5,409 nt of DNA from Candidatus Methanoperedens sp. GTDB taxonomy: Archaea > Halobacteriota > Methanosarcinia > Methanosarcinales > Methanoperedenaceae. Position numbers and translations under genes: made by a program. Below are positions 1-5,409 of this stretch, piece by piece (position 1 is the first letter of the stretch; each line of letters starts with the position of its first letter). Below the pieces are notes generated by a model that was not told the DNA's origin, ran no database searches, and was given only the letters and a program-made list of their open reading frames with translations. The stretch covers positions 1 through 5,409 of the forward strand of contig JAJRAP010000219.1 of the NCBI GenBank assembly GCA_028679855.1, given 5' to 3'.

Positions 1-2
1 AC

Positions 3-332
3 CTTGTAAGGTATGCACGTCTTACTTTTGCGGATAAAGCAAGAAGATTGGAACCGGCTTTTGCGGATAATATTCTTATCCATGTTATGAAAAGCCCATT
101 GAGAACCTGTTGCGAAGCCGCGTCCATCGTACCGCTCTCGGATGAAGCGAGCGCAGCGATCGGTAGGCTCAGGAAGATCCACCCGCCGGCTCACGTCATT
201 ATCGTAAGTCCAAGGCATGAAATATTCCAGGAACTGATAAATTATGTGGATATACTCCCTGAAATAGACCTGACATTAGAACCTGAAGCATATTCCGTGC
301 CAGTACAACAGACGGCAGATGCCAGGTTTTGA
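3..332 (+). CDS. 3' end of an uncharacterised archaeal protein (partial, tentatively DUF356-like)
   Basis: The frame is open from the window edge to a TGA at 330-332, giving about 109 residues. The true start lies upstream. A TTG at 48 could be read as a start, but the coding-like sequence continues in frame before it (it reads LVRYARLTFADKARR), so the gene is simply cut by the window. The visible part is soluble, with no membrane segment and no cysteine metal motif. The segment RLRKIHPPAHVIIVSPRHE looks like a conserved core, followed by an acidic, variable-looking tail. From memory this resembles DUF356, a small uncharacterised family of methanogens, but I could not test that and no function should be assigned. 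An eight-T run follows the stop and a separate leader precedes fwdD, so it is probably a different transcription unit from the fwd genes. That it is coding is fairly sure; the family is a guess. Confidence 0.7.
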   Translation, partial: LVRYARLTFADKARRLEPAFADNILIHVMKSPLRTCCEAASIVPLSDEASAAIGRLRKIHPPAHVIIVSPRHEIFQELINYVDILPEIDLTLEPEAYSVPVQQTADARF

Positions 333-340
333 TTTTTTTT
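333..340 (+). terminator. Oligo-T transcription terminator candidate
   Basis: Eight consecutive T residues start immediately after the TGA of the upstream partial gene. Archaeal RNA polymerase commonly terminates at non-template T-rich tracts without needing a hairpin, and I see no strong hairpin in front of this one. Its place between a stop codon and an AT-rich leader fits a boundary between two transcription units. Confidence 0.5.
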
Positions 341-352
341 CATCAGGTAGTT

Positions 353-410
353 TTGTAAATACATCGCGAACAAAATCACATACTTTTTAAACATGTACGT
401 AAATTTACAA
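353..410. repeat. 8-bp inverted repeat spanning the fwd leader (possible operator)
   Basis: TTGTAAAT at 353-360 is repeated as its exact reverse complement ATTTACAA at 403-410, with 42 bases between the arms. The right arm overlaps a perfect 10-bp palindrome, GTAAATTTAC (399-408), so GTAAAT also occurs twice in direct orientation. The arms bracket the TATA-like box at 383-391, and their starts are 50 bp apart, close to five helical turns. Such geometry suits a regulator that binds both sites or blocks the promoter. In AT-rich DNA, however, an 8-bp match can arise by chance, so the operator role is inference. Confidence 0.35.
383..391 (+). promoter_or_regulatory. TATA-like box of the fwdDBAC operon
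   Basis: CTTTTTAAA is the best TATA-box-like stretch in the 103-base leader before fwdD. Archaeal start sites usually lie about 22-27 bases downstream of the box. That predicts initiation near 410-416 and a short 5' leader of about 20-25 bases that still includes the Shine-Dalgarno site at 426-430. The region just upstream is A/C-rich (371-380) but has no clear-cut BRE. This is the only leader in the cluster long enough to hold a promoter for the operon. The exact box is uncertain. Confidence 0.45.
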
Positions 411-435
411 CCTATCAATAAAAAAGAGGGACGAG

Positions 436-810
436 ATGACATTGAAAGTAAATTTGATAACTGGAAGAACAATTAATCAGGGAGTAACTATTGAAAATAA
501 GACCTCTTCTGATTATCAGGAAGCAACAGCATGCTGTGAATTGAATTCAAAGGAAGCGGGGCTACTGGGCAAACCCGGGAGCAACATAAAAGTTAAAACC
601 AAACACGGTGAGGTCGTTGTGAAATTGAAGGAAAACAACGGCAATCCGGATGGTCTGGCATTCATACCCATGGGACCGTGGGCGAACGCAGTGGTCGACC
701 CGGACACTAAAGGGTGTGGAATGCCTGGTTTTAAGGGAATCCCGGCACAGATAGATGCCACGAGTGAGAAGGTACTTTTAATGAAAGAACTGATAGCGAG
801 GTATAAGTAA
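436..810 (+). CDS. fwdD: Formylmethanofuran dehydrogenase subunit D (molybdopterin-binding)
   Basis: This 124-aa protein is the small subunit that completes the catalytic unit. It corresponds to the C-terminal molybdopterin-dinucleotide-binding beta-barrel domain that, in single-chain DMSO-reductase family enzymes, is fused to the catalytic chain. Visible family features are LITGRTINQG at residues 7-16, the helix ATACCELNSKEAGLLG at 30-45 that leads into the pterin-binding barrel, a glycine turn in IKVKTKHGEVVVK at 51-63, and IPMGPWANAVVD followed by GCGMPGFKGIPAQI at 77-106, which contacts the cofactor. Its length is typical of stand-alone FwdD. The ATG is preceded by GAGGG at 426-430, five bases upstream, which supports the start. 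It is first in the cluster, and its TAA overlaps the fwdB start by one base, so the two partner subunits are translationally coupled. Whether the metal is Mo (fmd) or W (fwd) cannot be read from this sequence. Confidence 0.93.
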   Translation: MTLKVNLITGRTINQGVTIENKTSSDYQEATACCELNSKEAGLLGKPGSNIKVKTKHGEVVVKLKENNGNPDGLAFIPMGPWANAVVDPDTKGCGMPGFKGIPAQIDATSEKVLLMKELIARYK

Positions 811-2108
811 TGACAGTAATAACCGATGCTCTGTGCCCGTTCTGCGGCTGCATGTGCGATGACATCACGGTCGCGGTAGAGAATAATAAGATAACCGAAG
901 TGAAGCATGCATGCAAGATCGGCGCTGCAAAGATCATGGGGCACCACAGGATAAAAGCCCCGATGATGCGCACTGATAAAAAAGGCGACTTCAAGGAGGT
1001 ATCATACGATGAGGCAATAGAAGCCGCAGCAAAAATACTTGCAGACTCAAAGAGACCGCTGATGTACGGCTGGGCTTCTGCTTTTTGCGAAGTCCATAAA
1101 AAAGGCATCTTTCTGGCTGAGGAAGTGGGCGCAATAATTGATAATACAGCCACTGTATGCCACGGACCGTCCACTCTTGCGGTGCATGAGAAAGGTCTGC
1201 CGTCAGCCACCCTGGGTCAGGTAAAGAACAGGGCGGACGTGGTTGTGTTCTGGGGCAGCAATCCCGTGCATGCCCATCCCAGGCACATGGGGCGGTATTC
1301 TGTGTTCGCAAAGGGATTTTTCAACGAGAAGGGCAGGAAGGGGCGCAAGGTCATTGTCGTGGATGTTCGAAAGACCGAAACAGCGGGAATGGCGGATGAA
1401 TACATACAGGTGGAGCAGGGCAGCGATTACCTTATTATTTCAGCTCTTCGGGCGATACTTGCCGGACAGGCTGCGGTAGTGCCTGATTCAGTGGGCGGCG
1501 TCACGAAAGAGCAGCTTGTGAAGCTTGTTGATACGCTAAAAGCCGCAAAATTCGGCGCGATTTTCTTTGGTATGGGGCTTACCCAGAGCATGTCAAGATA
1601 CAAGAATATTGATAATGCCATCTCCCTCACAACGGAATTGAACTCATTTACAAAATTCGTCATCACTCCGATGCGCGGGCACTACAATGTGACAGGATTC
1701 GGGCAGGTGTGCGCATGGGAGACAGGTTATGCTACAGCAGTTGATTTCGCGCGCGGAGCGCCTTATTATAATCCAGGTGAGACCGCGGCGAATGACGTAT
1801 TGACACGGAAAGAGACAGATGCTGCGATGATTATCGCGGGCGATGCGGGCGCGCATTTCCCGGCTGATTCAGTGCGCCATCTTGCCAGGATACCGGTTGT
1901 GCAAATTGACCCGTACTGGAACCCCACGACAGAGGTGGCGAACGTGGTGATACCCGTTGCCATATGCGGCGTAGAAGTGGAGGGCACGGCGTACAGGATG
2001 GACGGCGTCTCGCTGAGATACAGGAAGCTGGTCGAACCCGAACATCCCACGGATATCGAAATTCTTGAAAAGATCACTGAACGTGTGAGAAAGATAAGGG
2101 GTGATTAA
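810..2108 (+). CDS. fwdB: Formylmethanofuran dehydrogenase subunit B (Mo/W bis-MGD catalytic subunit)
   Basis: This 432-aa subunit holds the Mo/W bis-MGD centre and a [4Fe-4S] cluster. It reduces CO2 to formate with ferredoxin electrons, or runs in reverse. The cluster motif is at the N-terminus: CPFCGCMC with Cys9, Cys12 and Cys16, then Cys35 in HACKIG. The metal ligand is Cys117 in NTATVCHGPS, matching Cys118 of the structurally known Methanothermobacter wolfei FwdB. Its codon (1158-1160) is TGC, so this is the cysteine form and not the selenocysteine form. FWGSNPVHAHPRH at 147-159 and VIVVDVRKTETA further on are dinucleotide-cofactor-binding segments of the DMSO-reductase fold. Length is normal for a FwdB without the barrel domain, which FwdD supplies. 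GAGGT at 798-802 lies seven bases before the ATG. Intact cluster and ligand cysteines separate it from the bacterial FhcB type, which has lost them. The frame is unbroken. Confidence 0.96.
   Translation: MTVITDALCPFCGCMCDDITVAVENNKITEVKHACKIGAAKIMGHHRIKAPMMRTDKKGDFKEVSYDEAIEAAAKILADSKRPLMYGWASAFCEVHKKGIFLAEEVGAIIDNTATVCHGPSTLAVHEKGLPSATLGQVKNRADVVVFWGSNPVHAHPRHMGRYSVFAKGFFNEKGRKGRKVIVVDVRKTETAGMADEYIQVEQGSDYLIISALRAILAGQAAVVPDSVGGVTKEQLVKLVDTLKAAKFGAIFFGMGLTQSMSRYKNIDNAISLTTELNSFTKFVITPMRGHYNVTGFGQVCAWETGYATAVDFARGAPYYNPGETAANDVLTRKETDAAMIIAGDAGAHFPADSVRHLARIPVVQIDPYWNPTTEVANVVIPVAICGVEVEGTAYRMDGVSLRYRKLVEPEHPTDIEILEKITERVRKIRGD
2095..2105 (+). promoter_or_regulatory. Shine-Dalgarno site that fixes the fwdA start at 2110
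   Basis: AAGGGGTGAT is a near-perfect anti-16S match lying four bases before the ATG at 2110. A GTG in the same frame at 2101 would extend fwdA by three residues (MIK), but that codon lies inside the ribosome binding site, so it cannot use it. Family proteins also begin close to the MELLIKNG sequence, so the ATG is the better start. Confidence 0.75.
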
Positions 2109-2109
2109 A

Positions 2110-3822
2110 ATGGAACTACTCATAAAGAACGGCGCTGTATTTGACCCGAAGAACGGTATTGCCGGTGATAAGACCGATATTTCGATAAAAGACGGCAAGA
2201 TCGTCGATAAGGTGAGCACTAAGGCATCAGTAATAGATGCAGGCGGCAGGCTTGTCATGCCAGGAGGCGTGGATGCCCATTCCCATATAGCCGGAGCAAA
2301 GGTGAACGTGGGCAGGATCATGCGCCCGGAGGATACAAGATCCGGGATAAAACCAAGGACAAAGCTCACAAGACCGTGTACGGGGTACACTGTTCCCAAC
2401 GTCTATGCCATGGGATACCGCTATGCCCAGATGGGATATACCACGGTGTTCGAAGCTGCACAGGCGATAATGAAAGCGCGCCACACTCACGAGGAACTTG
2501 AGGAGATCCCGATCATAGACAAGGGCGCGCTCACGCTGTTCGGGAGCAACTGGCCCACGATGGATTTCGTGCGCGAAAAGGACATGGACAAACTGGCTGC
2601 GTATGTCGCATGGGGGCTCTTAGCATCAAGGGGATTCGGCGTCAAGGTTGTTAACCCCGGCGGGGGCGAGATGTGGGGATACGGCAAGAACGTCTCAGGT
2701 CTTGACGATGTTGTTCCCAATTTTGATGTTACACCGAGGGACATTATAATTTCATTGATGAAAGTCAATGAAATGCTTGGACTTCCCCATTCCTTACACC
2801 TTCACTGCAACAATCTTGGTAAGCCTGGTAATTACAGGACCACACTTGCCACTCTTGAACTTGCAAAGCAGGTGAAGCCAAGCAAGGACAGGCAGGTGAT
2901 GCATGTCACCCACATTGCATTCAATGCAATGGGGGGAACTAACTGGATGGACTTTGAATCAAAGGCAGATGAGATCGCCAATTTCCTGAACAATAGTGAG
3001 AATATTACAACGGACATGGGGCAGGTTATCTTTGGCAGTGCTACCTCAATGACGGCTGATGGACCATGGCAGTATACTCTCTCAAAATTGGTTCATGGAA
3101 AGTGGAGCAACGGCGATGTTGAACTTGAAGATGCATCAGGTGTAGTGCCTGTAACATATTACAGACAGGCGATTTCTCATGCAGCTATGTGGGCTTCTGG
3201 GCTTGAACTCGCATTGCTCACAAAAGACCCCTATAAAGTATTGTTGACCACAGACCATCCCAATGGCGGTCCTTTTGTGAACTATTCCGAAGTCATTGCT
3301 CTGCTTATGAGCAGCAAGAAACGACAGGAAGAGATAAAGACACTTCCTCCGGTGTTCAATGAGAGGACAAAGCTCCCAGGAATCAATCGTGAACTTGATT
3401 TCAATGAAATAGCAATAATGACGCGTGCAGGTTCCTCAAAAGTGCTTGGTCTCCTTGAAACCAAAGGGCATCTTGGGGCAGGAGCTGATGGAGATGTCGC
3501 AATATACGACATCAAACCCGACCAGATTGACCCATCGGTCGAGCATGTGAAGATAAAAAGCGCGTTCTCATCAGCTGCTTATACCATAAAAGGCGGAGAG
3601 GTCGTGGTGAAGGACGGGCAGATAACAGCAACGCCAATGGGCAGGACGTTCTGGGTGGACGCGTCGGTGCCTGGAGAGCATACGGAAGTTATGATGAAGG
3701 ATATAAGGAACAAATTCAAGAACTATTACTCCATCGGTCTTGCGAACTACATGGTGCAGGATGCATATCTCACGCATCCGAAAGTCGTAAAAGCAGGAGT
3801 AGTCCCTGTGGAGGTGAGTTAA
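2110..3822 (+). CDS. fwdA: Formylmethanofuran dehydrogenase subunit A (dinuclear-metal amidohydrolase)
   Basis: Numbering is from the ATG at 2110 (570 aa, the usual length). FwdA condenses formate, delivered through an internal tunnel from FwdB, with the amine of methanofuran to give formylmethanofuran, or hydrolyses it. It is a TIM-barrel amidohydrolase flanked by a beta domain built from both termini (LLIKNGAVFDP near the start; DVAIYDIKPDQI and YTIKGGEVVVKDG near the end). Metal-site residues are all present: His57 and His59 in DAHSHIAG; Lys179 in GFGVKVVNPGGG, matching the carboxylated Lys178 of M. wolfei FwdA; His230/His232 in HSLHLHCNN; His265/His268 in HVTHIAF; and Asp382 in TTDHPNGGP. 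This makes it an active subunit, unlike bacterial FhcA, where metal ligands are lost. The start is one base after the fwdB stop. Codon usage changes inside the gene between about 2700 and 3500 (see findings), with no frame break. Confidence 0.96.
   Translation: MELLIKNGAVFDPKNGIAGDKTDISIKDGKIVDKVSTKASVIDAGGRLVMPGGVDAHSHIAGAKVNVGRIMRPEDTRSGIKPRTKLTRPCTGYTVPNVYAMGYRYAQMGYTTVFEAAQAIMKARHTHEELEEIPIIDKGALTLFGSNWPTMDFVREKDMDKLAAYVAWGLLASRGFGVKVVNPGGGEMWGYGKNVSGLDDVVPNFDVTPRDIIISLMKVNEMLGLPHSLHLHCNNLGKPGNYRTTLATLELAKQVKPSKDRQVMHVTHIAFNAMGGTNWMDFESKADEIANFLNNSENITTDMGQVIFGSATSMTADGPWQYTLSKLVHGKWSNGDVELEDASGVVPVTYYRQAISHAAMWASGLELALLTKDPYKVLLTTDHPNGGPFVNYSEVIALLMSSKKRQEEIKTLPPVFNERTKLPGINRELDFNEIAIMTRAGSSKVLGLLETKGHLGAGADGDVAIYDIKPDQIDPSVEHVKIKSAFSSAAYTIKGGEVVVKDGQITATPMGRTFWVDASVPGEHTEVMMKDIRNKFKNYYSIGLANYMVQDAYLTHPKVVKAGVVPVEVS
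3810..3817 (+). promoter_or_regulatory. Shine-Dalgarno site of fwdC
   Basis: GGAGGTGA is a perfect anti-16S match six bases before the fwdC ATG at 3824. It lies inside the last codons of fwdA. Such strong sites inside the preceding gene fit coupled translation of subunits needed in equal amounts. Confidence 0.75.
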
Positions 3823-3823
3823 A

Positions 3824-4582
3824 ATGCAGACAGTTACCATTAAACCCAAAAAAGAGATAAAGATCTCAGTAGAAGCTGAGAACATATCACCCGATAAATT
3901 CGCGGGAAAGTCTGAAAAGGACATACAATCCCTGGAAGCATATCTGGGGAACCATAAGACCACGCTGGGAGAGCTTTTCTCTATAAAGGTGGAAGGCAGA
4001 GGCGCAGCGGCGGACACAAAAATAGTCATGGAAGGCAATTTCTCGCGAGTGAAGAGGATAGGAGAAGGAATGAGCGCGGGTCTGATCATGATAAAAGGCA
4101 ACGTGGACATGCATCTTGGCACGAAGATGAGCGGAGGCAAGATCACGTTATCTGGCAATGCAGACTCATGGGCAGGCAGGGAGATGAAGGGTGGAGAGCT
4201 CATCATCGAAGGAAGTGCAGGGTATTATCTCGGCGCCGGGTACCGCGGTGAAACATGCGGAATGCGGGGCGGCAAGATAACCGTTATGGGAAGCGCGCTT
4301 GACTTCCTGGGCGAGCATATGTGCGGCGGCGAGATCATCGTGAAAGGCAATGCAGGGATACTTGCGGGAATAAGCAATAATGGTGGCAAGATAGTTATCG
4401 AGGGCAATACAAGCCGACCCGGCAGCGAGATGGCAAAGGGCACGATAATAATCAACGGCGCCGTGGCTGAGATGATGCCTGTGTTCAAACTCGAAGGCAC
4501 CGAGGCTGTGGACGGAGTCACCTATAAGAAATATACGGGCGATGTCATTGTAGGTGGAAAGGGCGTGCTGTACGTGAAGTGA
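3824..4582 (+). CDS. fwdC: Formylmethanofuran dehydrogenase subunit C (GXGXG beta-helix scaffold)
   Basis: This 252-aa subunit has the fold of the C-terminal domain of glutamate synthase (GXGXG), a right-handed beta-helix. In the known Fwd structure it serves as a scaffold that holds FwdA and FwdB together; it has no catalytic centre of its own. Residues 1-80 are an N-terminal beta/linker region. From about residue 84 the helix turns repeat with a Gly-Gly pair, a hydrophobic strand, then G-N or G-S: pairs at 104-105, 123-124, 149-150, 168-169 and 187-188, mostly 19 residues apart, with one longer 26-residue turn that carries GYRGETCGMRGG (139-150). The C-terminal 45 residues (from about 207) close the helix and include YKKYTGDVIVGG. 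The start is one base after the fwdA stop. Length and repeats are normal for FwdC, and the same fold in FhcC or GltB is excluded by the neighbours. Confidence 0.95.
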   Translation: MQTVTIKPKKEIKISVEAENISPDKFAGKSEKDIQSLEAYLGNHKTTLGELFSIKVEGRGAAADTKIVMEGNFSRVKRIGEGMSAGLIMIKGNVDMHLGTKMSGGKITLSGNADSWAGREMKGGELIIEGSAGYYLGAGYRGETCGMRGGKITVMGSALDFLGEHMCGGEIIVKGNAGILAGISNNGGKIVIEGNTSRPGSEMAKGTIIINGAVAEMMPVFKLEGTEAVDGVTYKKYTGDVIVGGKGVLYVK

Positions 4583-4612
4583 GAGAAGAGTTCAGTTGGC
4601 TGTAATAAGACG

Positions 4613-5314
4613 ATGAGTGACTATACTCTTGGTATAAAGGAGCTGGATAATGCAACGATGGGCATCAAAAAGGGCTCGAATATAATGCTAATAGGCCCGC
4701 CCATGAGCGGAAAGGAAGCTATCCTTTACCAAATAATGTACAACGGGGCTGCAAAAAATGAAAATGCAGTAATAATGGTAACCACACGCGAATCAGCAAC
4801 ACATATTCTGGAGTGGTATAAAGATAACAAATTGGCACTTCCTGTATCGAGAATCGGGATAGTTGACTGTGTCACAAAAACGCCTGGCTATGAGGTGGTA
4901 GAGAGCGAAAATGTCAAAATAGCCAGCAGTCCGATGGATTTGACTGGAATAGGGGTAAAGATCAGTCAGTTTTTTGAAGAATTCTTCATGAAAAAGAATA
5001 TCAGCAAGATCCAGCTTCATATTAATTCGCTTTCCACGATATTGATGTACTCTAACATCCATAACCTTTTCAAATTTCTTCATGTCTTTACAGGGCGCAT
5101 TAAATCCGCAGGCGCTTTTGGGATATACGTAATAGAGAGCGGCATGCACGATGAACAGGTAATTTCAACCATGAAGCAGCTATTTGATGGCATGATAGAG
5201 ATAAAGACCGAAAATGATAAACATTTCATTAGAGCGGTCGGTCTCTCTCCAAAACCCACCCCATGGTTTGAATACGAGATACAGGGAGCTAATTTAAAGA
5301 TAGTGGGGGGATAG
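4613..5314 (+). CDS. RAD55/KaiC-like RecA-superfamily protein with degenerate Walker motifs
   Basis: This 233-aa protein is a single RecA-fold domain of the archaeal RAD55/KaiC/GvpD type, close to proteins annotated in haloarchaea as HTR-like or RAD55 family ATPase (family recognised from memory). The N-terminus LGIKELDNATMGIKKGSNI is the usual strand before the P-loop. The P-loop reads GPPMSGKE (28-35), with Glu where the Mg-binding Thr/Ser should be. The Walker B strand reads IQLHINSLS (133-141), with Asn138 where the family normally has Asp. Typical family segments are IVDCVTKTPG (83-92), SSPMDLTGIGVKIS (105-118), FKFLHVFTGRIKSAGAFGIY (153-172) and HDEQVISTMKQLFDG (179-193). There is no signal peptide or membrane helix. 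The ATG lacks a clear Shine-Dalgarno site, but the family N-terminus requires a start here. The gene lies 30 bases after fwdC and may be cotranscribed. It may bind nucleotide weakly or act as a regulatory protein; its role is unknown. Confidence 0.85.
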   Translation: MSDYTLGIKELDNATMGIKKGSNIMLIGPPMSGKEAILYQIMYNGAAKNENAVIMVTTRESATHILEWYKDNKLALPVSRIGIVDCVTKTPGYEVVESENVKIASSPMDLTGIGVKISQFFEEFFMKKNISKIQLHINSLSTILMYSNIHNLFKFLHVFTGRIKSAGAFGIYVIESGMHDEQVISTMKQLFDGMIEIKTENDKHFIRAVGLSPKPTPWFEYEIQGANLKIVGG

Positions 5315-5315
5315 C

Positions 5316-5390
5316 ATGACACAAACCGACTGCAAACTCTGCCATATACAGGACATCCAGAGCCTCCATAAAGTAGATTCTATGAAATAA
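5316..5390 (+). CDS. Possible 24-aa small protein with a CxxCH motif
   Basis: An ATG one base after the RAD55-like stop opens a 24-codon frame ending in TAA at 5388-5390. The peptide begins MTQTDCKLCHIQ and contains Cys6-x-x-Cys9-His10. Six G residues (5305-5310), five bases before the ATG, could act as a Shine-Dalgarno site, although they also encode the C-terminal Gly-Gly of the previous protein. CxxCH is the haem c attachment pattern, but with no signal peptide a cytoplasmic metal site, or half of a zinc knuckle, is more likely. It may also be the start of a gene broken just after this point, or chance. No family is recognised. Confidence 0.35.
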   Translation: MTQTDCKLCHIQDIQSLHKVDSMK

Positions 5391-5409
5391 TATCGATAAC
5401 TTTATCTTG
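5391..5409. other. AT-rich tail at the window edge
   Basis: These bases contain the 8-bp palindrome TATCGATA (5391-5398) and a short GATAA/TTATC inverted repeat (5395-5406) with a two-base loop. They could be the beginning of the promoter region of the next gene, but the window ends too soon to tell. Confidence 0.2.

Noticed and set aside
48..332. A complete 94-aa gene starting at TTG 48
   Set aside because: The frame is open and coding-like up to the window edge, so the TTG is internal to a truncated gene.
516..947. Long minus-strand open frames opposite fwdD and fwdB (also 731-1210, 1869-2399 and 3571-4206)
   Set aside because: They lie antisense to well-supported fwd genes, show no recognisable domain, and arise from the codon bias of the + strand genes.
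2101..2109. GTG at 2101 as the fwdA start
   Set aside because: The GTG is part of the Shine-Dalgarno sequence; the ATG at 2110 is correctly spaced from it and matches the family N-terminus.
3824..4582. Tandem DNA repeat in fwdC
   Set aside because: The repeated GGC-GGC-like segments reflect the Gly-Gly turns of the beta-helix; the DNA has diverged and the repeat is a protein-level one.
4520..4612. Separate promoter for the RAD55-like gene (AT-rich CTATAAGAAATATAC in the end of fwdC)
   Set aside because: It lies in coding sequence, codes for conserved-looking residues, and has no other supporting signal; read-through from fwdC is equally likely.
1..5409. Mobile elements, CRISPR repeats, tRNA or rRNA genes
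   Set aside because: I found no transposase, terminal repeats, regularly spaced repeats or RNA-gene signatures on either strand.

Overview
This window reads as a piece of an archaeal chromosome carrying the core of a formylmethanofuran dehydrogenase operon (the molybdenum/tungsten enzyme called Fmd or Fwd). The enzyme catalyses the first step of CO2 reduction in methanogens, and the last oxidative step in methane- or methyl-oxidising archaea. Three things point to an archaeon of the methanogen, ANME/Methanoperedens or Archaeoglobus type. The four subunits carry the catalytic residues of the true dehydrogenase, which bacterial Fhc homologues generally lack. The operon leader looks archaeal, with an AT-rich TATA-like box and strong Shine-Dalgarno sites. 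The downstream gene is a RAD55/KaiC-like protein of a type I know mainly from Euryarchaeota. The species cannot be fixed from the sequence. A Methanosarcinales relative such as Methanoperedens is a guess, not a demonstration.

Layout, all on the + strand. Positions 3-332 hold the 3' end of a gene cut by the window edge, tentatively a small uncharacterised methanogen protein (DUF356-like). It is followed directly by an eight-T run that could terminate it. Positions 333-435 form the only sizeable leader, with a TATA-like box inside an 8-bp inverted repeat. Then comes a tightly packed cluster: fwdD (436-810), fwdB (810-2108), fwdA (2110-3822) and fwdC (3824-4582). Adjacent genes overlap by 1 nt or are separated by 1 nt, and each ribosome binding site lies inside the end of the preceding gene. 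After a 30-nt gap comes a 233-aa RecA/RAD55/KaiC-like protein with degenerate nucleotide-binding motifs (4613-5314). One base after its stop lies a possible 24-codon ORF with a CxxCH motif (5316-5390).

How the genes work together: FwdB and FwdD together form the split bis-MGD catalytic unit (FwdB also holds a [4Fe-4S] cluster), which interconverts CO2 and formate. FwdA is the amidohydrolase-like dinuclear metal subunit that joins formate to methanofuran. FwdC is the beta-helix scaffold. The polyferredoxin and ferredoxin subunits (FwdF, FwdG) and FwdE are absent here and must be encoded elsewhere if they exist.

Most of the window is well-understood metabolism. The less ordinary points are the apparently nucleotide-binding-deficient RAD55-like neighbour, the tiny CxxCH ORF after it, a change of codon usage in the middle of fwdA, and the inverted repeat around the probable operon promoter. 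I see no mobile element, CRISPR array, tRNA or rRNA.
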